DNA of 64,000 bases, from contig NZ_PYOC01000002.1 of NCBI RefSeq assembly GCF_003026215.1, positions 310,001 through 374,000 on the forward strand, read 5' to 3'. Below, piece after piece: positions 52,545-61,290 of this stretch; position 1 is the stretch's first letter, and each line of letters starts with the position of its first letter. Origin of the DNA: Photobacterium indicum (GTDB lineage Bacteria > Pseudomonadota > Gammaproteobacteria > Enterobacterales > Vibrionaceae). Below the pieces are notes generated by a model. The model had not been told where the DNA came from. It saw only the letters and a program-made list of their open reading frames with translations, and ran no database searches. The position numbers and the translations under genes were made by a program.

Positions 52545-52702
52545 TAATACCTTGCTATACCAGAGATCCAAAAGGCTACCTGTTGGCAGCCATTCCAACG
52601 CGTTGGCATTGCATCATATCTATGTTGGGCTTTGGAATAACGGGGACATGCTGAGTCTAATTGAAATCCTTTCAATCAAGTATCTGAATAATATCGTCGG
52701 AG

Positions 52703-52737
52703 AAAGCGAGTACTGCAAATACGGCACTCGCTTTTTT
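52703..52737 (+). terminator. Plus-strand terminator
   Basis: AAAGCGAGT (52703-52711) pairs with ACTCGCTTT (52726-52734), with seven T in all. It ends a short plus-strand transcript and lies before the converging symporter gene. Confidence 0.8.
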
Positions 52738-52788
52738 ATAGTGATTAATGAGGTTGTTGTGATGATCGTCCTCTTTCTTCAGTTAATC

Positions 52789-54210
52789 TTATTTTTTTGG
52801 TTTCCACGCTTTGAGGTCAATATCTAGATCAGGGAAATCTTTGGGGTCGAACTGTGGGTGTTCGATACCTGCTTTAAGTTGCTTCTTATAGTCTTTCAAA
52901 ATACGGATGAGCGTAGGAAACAGCATTATAAGTGCTAACAAGTTAACGATAGCAAGGATGCCCATCATCGGATCTGAGAAGAAAAACACTGACGTTGCTC
53001 CTGGAGCAACTGCGCCCATAAAGATAATCCCGATCACAACAAAACGAAGAATGTGTACAGACAGTTTGTTCTGTGACATGAATGTGAGGGCGTTTTCCCC
53101 CAGGTAGTAGTTGTAGATGATAGAACTAATAGAAAAGAGCAAAATCGCCCCAGTCAGAAAGTACTGAGACCAAGCCCCTATGTGTGAAACCAGTGACTGC
53201 TGAGTCAAAACGACACCATCAATGCCTTCTGCGCCAGGAACATAAACGTCACCCAGCAAGATAACAAATGCCGTACAGCTACATATTAGGATTGTATCAA
53301 TAAAGACCGATAAAGACTGTGTGATGCCCTGGCTGATTGGGTGAGCGACATCGGCCGTAGCGGCGACATTAGGCGCCGAACCCAGGCCAGCTTCGTTTGA
53401 GAACAGGCCACGGCGCAAACCTTGTGCCATCGCAGTCCCCATACCGCCACCAACAGCTTCCTCCCAACCAAATGCGTTAGATACAATACTACCAATGACC
53501 GCAGGGATCTCAGTGATATTGATTAGGATAACTAGAAGCGCCATTGCGACATACCCGATAGCCATAATAGGTACGATAACATCCGCAGTTTTAGCGATAC
53601 GTTTAATACCACCGTAAATAATGAAACCAGTAATAATAGCTAACAGGCCACCAGTCCACATGCGGTCAATACCCAGGCTATCCTGCGCAGCCCCTGCAAC
53701 GGTATTACCTTGAAAGGCATTAAAACCAATCGCAAAGGAAGCAATCAAACAAACAGCATATAAGTAAGCAAGCCACCGATAGTCTTCACCAAGACCATGA
53801 ATTATCGAACGTGCAGCACCTCCACGAAATGCATCACCTTCTTTTCGCTTATAAAGCTGAGCAAGTGAACATTCCACTAGGCTTGTTGCCATACCAACCA
53901 GCGCAATTGCCCACATCCAAAATACAGCACCAGGGCCGCCAAGAGAAATTGCAACAGCGACACCTGCAATGTTACCGCCACCAACACGACCACCAACAGA
54001 TAATAAAAGTGCTTCACGACCAGAAATTGCATTTCTGTCGGCTGTTTGGTTTTTGTTTAATAAAACACTGAACATACGTCCAAAGAAAGTAAATTGAACA
54101 AATCCGGTAACGAAAGTAAAGAATAGGCCCAATACGACCAGGAATGGTATAAGTGCCCACCCCCAAGTGAGATCTCCAATTACACCAAAAAGGCTTTCTA
54201 ACAATTCCAT
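52789..54210 (-). CDS. Sodium:alanine/glycine-type symporter (AGCS family)
   Basis: Protein of 473 residues with about 11 membrane helices. AGCS signatures: SVGGRVGGGNIAGVAVAISL, GGPGAVFWMWAIALVGMATS, and FSNEAGLGSAPNVAATADV. It imports small neutral amino acids with sodium. The start is ATG 54210 behind AGGAG; the longer frame upstream runs through the structured leader and is unlikely to be coding. Exact substrate not determinable. Confidence 0.9.
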   Translation of the reverse strand: MELLESLFGVIGDLTWGWALIPFLVVLGLFFTFVTGFVQFTFFGRMFSVLLNKNQTADRNAISGREALLLSVGGRVGGGNIAGVAVAISLGGPGAVFWMWAIALVGMATSLVECSLAQLYKRKEGDAFRGGAARSIIHGLGEDYRWLAYLYAVCLIASFAIGFNAFQGNTVAGAAQDSLGIDRMWTGGLLAIITGFIIYGGIKRIAKTADVIVPIMAIGYVAMALLVILINITEIPAVIGSIVSNAFGWEEAVGGGMGTAMAQGLRRGLFSNEAGLGSAPNVAATADVAHPISQGITQSLSVFIDTILICSCTAFVILLGDVYVPGAEGIDGVVLTQQSLVSHIGAWSQYFLTGAILLFSISSIIYNYYLGENALTFMSQNKLSVHILRFVVIGIIFMGAVAPGATSVFFFSDPMMGILAIVNLLALIMLFPTLIRILKDYKKQLKAGIEHPQFDPKDFPDLDIDLKAWKPKK

Positions 54211-54231
54211 CTCGACTCCTAAACATATCAG

Positions 54232-54307
54232 CCCGGAATAGAGGAACGAGATATCCGGGATCCAGCTATAGCCGTGTACGCCTTGATACCGTACAAGTTC
54301 GTTCCTC
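54232..54307 (-). promoter_or_regulatory. Leader RNA with competing hairpins upstream of the symporter
   Basis: In plus-strand notation GAGGAACGA (54241-54249) is the perfect complement of TCGTTCCTC (54299-54307). The first element is also in the loop of CCCGGAATA/TATCCGGG (54232-54240, 54252-54259). Both structures lie just before the ribosome site at about 54216-54220. The two structures could exclude each other or form a pseudoknot, as in a translational switch. Confidence 0.55.
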
Positions 54308-54576
54308 ACTTTACGGAATGATTAAGTTTGGTGACTGACTCGTCAAAACTTCTGTTATGTACTACCGACCCTGAAAGATAGTTGAGAAGAGTATAGTCGG
54401 TCACAACATCTTTAGTCGGAAATCTCTGAGACGCTTGGGTTATTTCAATGCCAAAAGCGCTTGTGTAACTAAAGGTATTTTCTATCCGATTGGAATAACA
54501 TCTATACCAAAACCTGAGGAATCTCCTCGAAATTAATTAGCTATCAATAAGTTACTGAGACATTAACTTCTGTTCT

Positions 54577-55497
54577 TCACAAAATATCTTTCATTGCGTC
54601 GAGCGGAATAATCGCTCCTGAGTATTGAATAACTGTCGAGGCCAAGCGATGACCAAGTACTGCTGATGACGACGCTGATTCACCATTGAGTCGCGCTGCT
54701 AAGTACCCTGCTGCAAAGGAATCACCTGCGGCACAGGTATCAGCAACATTCTCAACCCTATTCGCTGCCACGTAACTTGTTTCTGTTACGTCTGATTGTA
54801 AATTGGTGACAATTTTACAAGGCTCACAGCCGCGCTTTATAACGACTTCATTACAACCATATTGCTTACAACGCTCAACAATATTGGTTTTACCCCATAC
54901 TCGCTGATCGTCGTCTTCAGTAATTAATGCGATATCGACAAAAGGGAGTACTTGCGCATACCAGTATTGAGCTTGTTTTTCTGTCCACAACTGTGGGCGG
55001 TAATTATTGTCGAACAACACTTTACCCCCAGCCGCTTTGTGTTTTTCTAACAAGGTAATTAATACCGCTTTGGCATCTTCAGCCAAAATCGCCAGGCTAA
55101 TACCACTGATATAAAGTGCATCAAATTGATGCGAGTCAATCGCCTGCTCTAATGGCGACAATTGCTCTGAGAAATAAAACTTTGCAGCACTGTCATTACG
55201 CCAATAATGAAAGTGACGTTCACCGTTTGGTTCCGTTTCAACCAAATACAAGCCAGGTAGCTTATCCTCAATTTTACGAACTAAATCCGTTCCTATGTTT
55301 TCTTCTTGCCAAGATGCCAACATATCCTGACTAATTTTATCAACGCCTAAGGCTGTCGCATAGCTAACAGAATGATGGCGAGAAACACCCAATCTTGAAA
55401 GATAAAGTGCTGTATTTAAGGTATCACCACCAAAGGTACGCTGCAGAGGCTGGCCACTTAACTCAACCATACATTCGCCAAAAAATGCAATTCTCAC
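54577..55497 (-). CDS. kdgK: 2-keto-3-deoxygluconate kinase (PfkB family)
   Basis: Protein of 306 residues. N-terminal FGECMVELSG...FGGDTLNTALYLSRLGV and C-terminal DTCAAGDSFAAGYLAARL (PfkB motif 2, with Cys in place of the common Thr). ERHFHYWRNDSAAK is a KdgK landmark. It phosphorylates KDG to KDPG in uronate/alginate-type catabolism. A decayed gene tail lies upstream of it on the same strand. Confidence 0.82.
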   Translation of the reverse strand: MRIAFFGECMVELSGQPLQRTFGGDTLNTALYLSRLGVSRHHSVSYATALGVDKISQDMLASWQEENIGTDLVRKIEDKLPGLYLVETEPNGERHFHYWRNDSAAKFYFSEQLSPLEQAIDSHQFDALYISGISLAILAEDAKAVLITLLEKHKAAGGKVLFDNNYRPQLWTEKQAQYWYAQVLPFVDIALITEDDDQRVWGKTNIVERCKQYGCNEVVIKRGCEPCKIVTNLQSDVTETSYVAANRVENVADTCAAGDSFAAGYLAARLNGESASSSAVLGHRLASTVIQYSGAIIPLDAMKDIL

Positions 55498-55597
55498 ACT
55501 ATTACCTTTATTTTTATTTGAGTGGTACTAAAAGAGTAATTTATATTGCGGATCTCGGCTCATCACAAAGACCCGCATTTCATCTAGTTTTAGTCGA

Positions 55598-55760
55598 TTA
55601 TTTTGCCATTACAGGCTTTGCCGATACTGTTTCTACAGCATCTTGTTCCATGGCTTGACGTTCCGCATCTAGAATGTGGTCCAATCTGCATTAAACATGA
55701 TAGCGAATGCCCCTCCAGATCCCATCCCACCGCTCTACCGTTGCACCTTACTATTTAATG
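55598..55760 (-). pseudogene. Frameshifted gene tail upstream of kdgK
   Basis: Minus-strand frame 55687-55598 encodes a helical tail RLDHILDAERQAMEQDAVET ending in a TAA stop; just upstream, in another frame, GGMGSGGAFAIMFNADW is readable. Together they look like the last part of a larger gene broken by deletion and frameshift. The family could not be identified; a uronate-pathway gene would fit the neighbour. Confidence 0.35.
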
Positions 55761-55868
55761 TGTATTATCGATGCCACTCAACATAATAGACGTGCCACAA
55801 AGCCCATAAAAAATATAGGGTTAACAATCAGGTACGCATTAGTAAATTGCCAGAAAGGAAAAATATCC

Positions 55869-56069
55869 ATGGAACTTATCGATTTTTTGCAAGCCGGATT
55901 ATTCAGCATCGGCGTACTGCTTTTTGCACTGGCAGGCGGCTGTTTATTCATGATGCTTACGGTGAAAAAAGAACACGTTAAATGCGTTGTAGAAAAGCGT
56001 ATCGAATTTGGTTTTTTCGGTGGTGCTTGCTTAACATTTTTAGGATTGATTACTTACGTATTGGCATAG
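55869..56069 (+). CDS. Small membrane protein
   Basis: Protein of 66 residues starting MELIDFLQAGLFSIGVLLFA with two membrane spans; AAAGGA precedes ATG 55869. The longer frame from 55707 overlaps the decayed tail and is not preferred. Family unknown. Confidence 0.55.
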   Translation: MELIDFLQAGLFSIGVLLFALAGGCLFMMLTVKKEHVKCVVEKRIEFGFFGGACLTFLGLITYVLA

Positions 56070-56236
56070 AATATTTATAGCCTCACTCAGTTTCTATACT
56101 CTACCTCTGAGCGTTTATACCTCGCTCAGAGCACCTTCAAAGAATCGTTCACCCTCTAATCTATCGTCTAATTCAAATAAAATTCAAACACTTCACTATA
56201 CTTAAAAATTAAGATTTAACGTGAGGATGAAAAGCA

Positions 56237-56950
56237 ATGAAAATAACTATATTTCAATTGGTTAAGCGCAATTCGTTACGTTCCATCATCTTAAGTTCTA
56301 TTGTCTCTATTACCTTTATGCCTCAAACAGCGTTCGCAAATGAAGGACGATTTGCCGATAAAAAAGGAGCATATAAATCACATGACAAGAGTCGCCCTCT
56401 TCATAGACAAGATTCAGTACGGGTAAATAAGAACATACAAAATAACATTAAAAACAATGATATAAAGATTAAAAATAAAGACGTAAATATTAATAAGAAT
56501 AACAATGTCGTCATCAATAATAATCGGCATAACACTGTTGTTGTTCCCTCTAACCGACATCGTACTTATCGCAATGTTGTTGTCGTTCGCCCGCATGGTA
56601 ATGTCTATTATGGTTACGGTAATTACTATAATGATAACGATGCTTGGAAATGGTTAGCATTCACCGCAATAACCTTAAAACTGCTCGATAACCTCAATGA
56701 ACAACAAGAAAGAGAACACGAAGCCGCGCAGGTCAAAGCCACAACAGCCCCTATTAACGAACAAATAAACTGGAGTGATGGCGACGCATCAGGTTCGGTA
56801 ACGGCAACACGTGAAGGAACAACAACCAGTGGTCGTTATTGTCGGGAGTTCCAGCAAAAAATCACCGTTGGTGGGAAAAATGAAAATGCTTACGGTACGG
56901 CTTGTCAAAATCAAGATGGGTCGTGGGAAATCGTATCGACGGGTAGTTAA
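56237..56950 (+). CDS. Secreted Asn/Lys-rich surface-antigen-like protein
   Basis: Protein of 237 residues with a signal peptide ending near QTAFA (about 35). A repetitive stretch of N, K and I residues (about 65-105), aromatic YYGYGNYYNDND, then a C-terminal SGRYCREFQQKITVGGKNEN and YGTACQNQDGSWEIV, the signature of 17-kDa-type surface antigens. Probably outer membrane or surface. Role unknown. Confidence 0.65.
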   Translation: MKITIFQLVKRNSLRSIILSSIVSITFMPQTAFANEGRFADKKGAYKSHDKSRPLHRQDSVRVNKNIQNNIKNNDIKIKNKDVNINKNNNVVINNNRHNTVVVPSNRHRTYRNVVVVRPHGNVYYGYGNYYNDNDAWKWLAFTAITLKLLDNLNEQQEREHEAAQVKATTAPINEQINWSDGDASGSVTATREGTTTSGRYCREFQQKITVGGKNENAYGTACQNQDGSWEIVSTGS

Positions 56951-57102
56951 CCTCCGCTATCTTAGTAACGTTATTATTCGCTCTATACGCATTAAAAAAG
57001 GAGGCATTATTTAGATAATACCCCTTTAATATTTTAATTAATGGCTAACATTGACCACCAGCTGTAGCTAATGGGTTTATTTATACGTTAGGCACAGCAA
57101 CG

Positions 57103-57597
57103 TTATTCTGTAATCGTTACTTTTTCAATAATGATTGCTTCACACGGTACATCATCATGACCGTATTTAGAGGTTGTTTTCGCTTTCGCTATCGCATTAA
57201 CAACATCCATACCTGCGCTAACCTTTCCAAATACCGCATAGCCCCATCCCGCATTGGACGTGGCTGTATAATCAAGAAAATCGTTATCGTCTAGGTTAAT
57301 AAAAAACTGCCCAGTCGCCGAATGCGGAGCATCTGTTCGTGCCATTGCTAGGCTACCAACAACATTTTTAAGTCCACGATTCGCTTCATTCACAATAGCA
57401 TCACGTGTCGGCTTCTCTTGCATGTCGACAGTAAAACCACCACCTTGGATCATGAAACCTTTTATAACTCGGTGGAAAATAGTGCCGTCATAAAAACCAT
57501 CTTGGCAATATTTTAAAAAGTTTCTTGAACTGACAGGTGTTTGCTTCATATCGAGTTCAATCTCAATATCGCCGAAATTAGTGGTAAAAATAATCAT
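57103..57597 (-). CDS. ppiB: Cyclophilin-type peptidyl-prolyl isomerase
   Basis: Protein of 164 residues from ATG 57597. FHRVIKGFMIQGGGF contains the catalytic Arg, ATGQFFINLDDNDFLDY and WGYAVFGKVSAGMDVV complete the cyclophilin core. No signal peptide, so it is the cytoplasmic form. It catalyses proline isomerisation during folding. Confidence 0.92.
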   Translation of the reverse strand: MIIFTTNFGDIEIELDMKQTPVSSRNFLKYCQDGFYDGTIFHRVIKGFMIQGGGFTVDMQEKPTRDAIVNEANRGLKNVVGSLAMARTDAPHSATGQFFINLDDNDFLDYTATSNAGWGYAVFGKVSAGMDVVNAIAKAKTTSKYGHDDVPCEAIIIEKVTITE

Positions 57598-57865
57598 ACT
57601 TGCTGCACTATGTTGGTATAAATTCAGTTTTATCAGTATACGCAATCACAGTCTGCAACTGTAGTGCCGAATTAGAGTCAATGCGTTTACTTTAACGTTA
57701 CGCTTCAATTGATGAACTGAGGTGCGATGATAAAGCCGACACTTATAGGCAGGTCAAGAATAAAGGAAGACGTTAGTGCTTCTCTTTCTAATTAAAAACA
57801 TATAACGCCTCCCCTACTAAAAGTATCAGAAAATCATTTAACAAATAGTCATTTAGCAGCTAGCA

Positions 57866-59971
57866 TTAGCCCCCATCAGTTACAGCTAATGGTTCTTGCT
57901 CAAATGCATTACGTTCTACTTTCTCGCTTTCACCTTTTTTCGTTCCCGGCATTAACTCAAAGTCAGGCGTAAACTGAGTCAGCATTGTTTTGAGCTGGTC
58001 AATCGGCTTACGATCTCCCTCTAGCTTCGCTTTACCTGCATCAATTTGCTCATCCATGCTTATAGCACCCATCATGACTTGTTCTAAATCTGAACGATTA
58101 ATCGTTAGTGTTAGATCTGGCTTATCAGCAAGGTAGCCTTTGATATTCGTTAGCGTAGAGTTGTTTAATTCTACCGCATACTTTTCATCGTTATCGGGCG
58201 TGACTAAATTGATGATGAAATGTATACCATCCGCTTTTTCACTGTCTAAACGAATAGCCAAGAAGTCGAGCCATAAGCTTGTCGACATAGCACGAATAAC
58301 ATCAGGTCCCGATGTTTTCGGCGAGGCACCTGTTGGAATCCCCGAGCGTAATTCAAAAGCAGCGGCCAAGAAGCTATTTCGTACACTTGGGCTTTCTTGC
58401 TGATACCCTATTTGCTCAAAGACATCGGCTAATAAATCCTTACCTTTTTGGTTTTTAGGCTCACCGTAAACCAATTTATTTAGAATTTCAGATGCTTGAA
58501 GGTATTCACCTTTGTCATATAATTCTTGCCCTTTCTTAAGGATCTTATCAGCTCCGCCCATCATTTCGATATATAGCGGACCTGTCTCACGCGGTGACAA
58601 AGGGATCAAAGTGGCTGGGTTACCATCCCAATAGCCTAAATAACGGTTAACAACCGCACGGCTATTATGTTGTTCAGAGCCATGGTAACTGTGTGCCGAC
58701 CATTGTTCTTGCAAGCTTTTCGGTGGCTTATATTGATTATGTATTTCATTAATGGTGACACCTTGGTTAGCAAGGTGAAGCACTTCATTATTTAAGTTTG
58801 CGTATATATCGCGTTGAGAACGCATAATTTCTTGAATACGTTCATTACCCCAACGCGGCCAGCTGTGTGAGGCAAACATGACTTCAGCCTCTTGACCAAA
58901 TTTATACAGCGCAATATTGATTTGTTTAGACCATTCCAGTGCATCTCGAATCAATGCCCCACGAAGAGTATAAATATTGTGAACAGTACCGGTAATATTC
59001 TCTGCTGCCCAAAATGTTTTTAAATCAGGGAAGTAGGTATTCATTTCAGCGGGTGCTTCTGTACCTGGGGTATTTTGAAAAATCATTCTCACGCCATCGA
59101 CAGTCATCTCTTCGATGTCATTTTTGATGTAAGCCGTAGGGGGTACTAACCCAGTTGTACCTGCTGCCGTATTTTTACCGATGGACTGATCAACATGGCC
59201 AAAAGGGCTACGCGGTAATAACACACCATATTGAAAGAACATTCGGCGGTTCATTGCGTTACCAGCGTAGACGTTCTCTGATACTGCATGCTCCATAAAG
59301 CCTTCTGGGGCAATAATCTGCACTTTGCCGGCTTTAATCTCTTCGTCAGTAACCACCCCGCGCGCACCACCAAAGTGATCGGCATGTGAATGGGAATAAA
59401 CAACGGCGACTACAGGTCGTTCCCCTAATTGTTCATTAACAAACTTAAGCGCTGCTGCGGCGGTTTCTTTCGCGGTAAGTGGATCGAAAATAATCCAGCC
59501 AGTATCACCTTTAATAAAACTGATATTAGCTAAATCAAAGCCGCGTACCTGATAAATTTTATCTGGTACTACTTCATATAAACCATAAGCCATATTTAAT
59601 ACGGCTTGGCGTTGTAATGAAGGGTGGATACTGTCGAATTCTTTATCTTGAAGTAGCCATTCGTAGCTGGCCATGTCCCATGCTACGTTGCCAGCTTCTG
59701 CTTGAATTTGTTTGTAATCTGGGGCTGCGATAAAACCTTTTTTGGCTTCATCAAAATCGCGGGTATCCGATAATGGAAGAGATTTACGAAGGGCTTGCTG
59801 TATTTCGATAGTAAAGCTGGATGGTAATTTTCCTTTGGGATCAAAATGCTTCCCTTCTGCGGCTCCAGGATCCGAAAGAACAGCTCCACCACCGCTAGCA
59901 AAAACATTTCCCGCAGAAGCAGCAATAAGGCTAACACTTATTGTAAAAGCTAAAATTCCTTTATTTTTCAT
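57866..59971 (-). CDS. Secreted alkylsulfatase (SdsA/YjcS-type, metallo-beta-lactamase fold)
   Basis: Protein of 701 residues with a signal peptide (about 1-25). The zinc-binding HSHADH is at 194-199, followed by later ligands in ENITGTVHNIYTLRG and SHSWPRWGN. The dimerisation domain and a SCP2-like C-terminal domain (from about 560) follow. It hydrolyses linear primary alkyl sulfates such as SDS to alcohol and sulfate. Single gene. Confidence 0.9.
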   Translation of the reverse strand: MKNKGILAFTISVSLIAASAGNVFASGGGAVLSDPGAAEGKHFDPKGKLPSSFTIEIQQALRKSLPLSDTRDFDEAKKGFIAAPDYKQIQAEAGNVAWDMASYEWLLQDKEFDSIHPSLQRQAVLNMAYGLYEVVPDKIYQVRGFDLANISFIKGDTGWIIFDPLTAKETAAAALKFVNEQLGERPVVAVVYSHSHADHFGGARGVVTDEEIKAGKVQIIAPEGFMEHAVSENVYAGNAMNRRMFFQYGVLLPRSPFGHVDQSIGKNTAAGTTGLVPPTAYIKNDIEEMTVDGVRMIFQNTPGTEAPAEMNTYFPDLKTFWAAENITGTVHNIYTLRGALIRDALEWSKQINIALYKFGQEAEVMFASHSWPRWGNERIQEIMRSQRDIYANLNNEVLHLANQGVTINEIHNQYKPPKSLQEQWSAHSYHGSEQHNSRAVVNRYLGYWDGNPATLIPLSPRETGPLYIEMMGGADKILKKGQELYDKGEYLQASEILNKLVYGEPKNQKGKDLLADVFEQIGYQQESPSVRNSFLAAAFELRSGIPTGASPKTSGPDVIRAMSTSLWLDFLAIRLDSEKADGIHFIINLVTPDNDEKYAVELNNSTLTNIKGYLADKPDLTLTINRSDLEQVMMGAISMDEQIDAGKAKLEGDRKPIDQLKTMLTQFTPDFELMPGTKKGESEKVERNAFEQEPLAVTDGG

Positions 59972-60231
59972 TTAACTATCCTGTTTATTCGAGGAATAAC
60001 CATACGGATAACTAATGCATTGTGAATACTACACACCAAACAGACAATACACCGCATGCTCTTTCGTTTTGAATCAATATCAATGATCTAACGAAATCAG
60101 TGTAGGCAAAGAACCGTGGTGTATACAAATATGAACGGCTCAATTTTCATACAAGCGGGGGAATGATAAATAGGTATATACCCAAATTTCGTCTAGATGC
60201 ACAATTTAAAGTGGCAACTGCGTATATATCT
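59972..60231. other. Intergenic region
   Basis: 260 bp with no gene. A short stretch TATACCCAAATTTCGTC near 60176 resembles one end of the dispersed repeat family. Confidence 0.4.
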
Positions 60232-60756
60232 TTAAGCTTTGTCTTCTCGTCTATTCGAGCGAATAGATCGGATACCTAATAGGCCAAATAAAAGTAAGAT
60301 AAAAAAAGGCGCAAGCCATAACACATACGTTTGAGGAGTGAACTTGGGTTGATACAAAACAAAATCACCAAAGCGGCTTGTCATAAATTCAATGACTTCT
60401 TGATCGGTGCTGCCAGCATTGATCATTTGATACACTTTTAAGCGTAAATCTTTGGCGACTGGCGAGTTTGATTCAATCAGGTTTTGATTCTGACACTGTG
60501 GGCAGCGCAAGGTTTTGGCTAATTTTAATGCTCTTTTATGTTCAAGCGGCGAACGAAATTGAAAGGTTTCAACCGACTCGACTAACTCGCTATCAGCAGC
60601 AATAAAAATTTGTTCCCCGCTAGCTTGAACAGGTGATAACACGCTTAATATCACGATTATAAAACCAAAGATCAAAGCTAAATAAGGCGCTTTAGACTGA
60701 TTCAAATGTGGCTCCTTTAAATGCAACGGCTTCAAATAAAGACGTATCATACTCAT
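60232..60756 (-). CDS. nrfF: Cytochrome c maturation protein, CcmH/NrfF type
   Basis: Protein of 174 residues from ATG 60756, chosen because it overlaps the upstream stop by 4 bp. LRCPQCQNQNLIESNSPVAKD fragment-wise gives the conserved CxxC pair that reduces apocytochrome haem-binding thiols, followed by a membrane helix ALWLAPFF-like near the C-terminus. It acts in the periplasm with NrfE in attaching haem to the nitrite reductase. Last gene of the operon. Confidence 0.85.
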   Translation of the reverse strand: MSMIRLYLKPLHLKEPHLNQSKAPYLALIFGFIIVILSVLSPVQASGEQIFIAADSELVESVETFQFRSPLEHKRALKLAKTLRCPQCQNQNLIESNSPVAKDLRLKVYQMINAGSTDQEVIEFMTSRFGDFVLYQPKFTPQTYVLWLAPFFILLLFGLLGIRSIRSNRREDKA

Positions 60757-61283
60757 TCCTTTAATTGAGCCACTAGCGGTGCAAATTGCTGATCCCAAAT
60801 AGTCGGGGTTAATGCCCCTACATAGCGGTGTCGAATAATACCATTTTCATCAATCAGGTATGTTTCTGGTGTGCCGTACACCCCAAGGTCTAATGCTAAC
60901 GATCCTTTAGGATCATAAATCACTTTCTTATAAGGGTTGCCTGTTTGGGCTAATTCATTTAATGCCGCTTTACGTTCATCACGATAATTTAATCCAATAA
61001 TGCTTAAAGACTGCTCTGTTGCTAATTGCTGTAAATAGGCATGCTCAGACTTACAAATACTGCACCACGACGCCCAAACATTCAGCAGTTGTACACCCCC
61101 TTTCAAGCTGGCTTGAGTAATGCTGCCCAACTCTTGTTGCAAACTAGGCAGAGCAAAATCAGGTACAGGGCGATCCGCTAAAGGAGACACCGTAGGAACA
61201 GATTTACTGTTCATTCCTATCACTAACAAGATGCCAGCCAATGAAGCAAGTACCAATGGAATAAATCGTGTCTTTTTCATCAC
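60753..61283 (-). CDS. DsbE/CcmG-type thiol:disulfide oxidoreductase of the nrf operon
   Basis: Protein of 176 residues, membrane-anchored by its N-terminal helix, thioredoxin fold with active site WASWCSICKSEH (CSIC) and YGTPETYLIDENG cis-Pro loop. It keeps haem-binding cysteines reduced for NrfEF. The next gene, nrfE, lies only 8 bp away. Confidence 0.86.
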   Translation of the reverse strand: MMKKTRFIPLVLASLAGILLVIGMNSKSVPTVSPLADRPVPDFALPSLQQELGSITQASLKGGVQLLNVWASWCSICKSEHAYLQQLATEQSLSIIGLNYRDERKAALNELAQTGNPYKKVIYDPKGSLALDLGVYGTPETYLIDENGIIRHRYVGALTPTIWDQQFAPLVAQLKE

Positions 61284-61290
61284 AGTAGCT

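Noticed and set aside
54310..54576. Glycine riboswitch upstream of the symporter
   Set aside because: The conserved core elements of the glycine aptamer are not present on the minus strand there.
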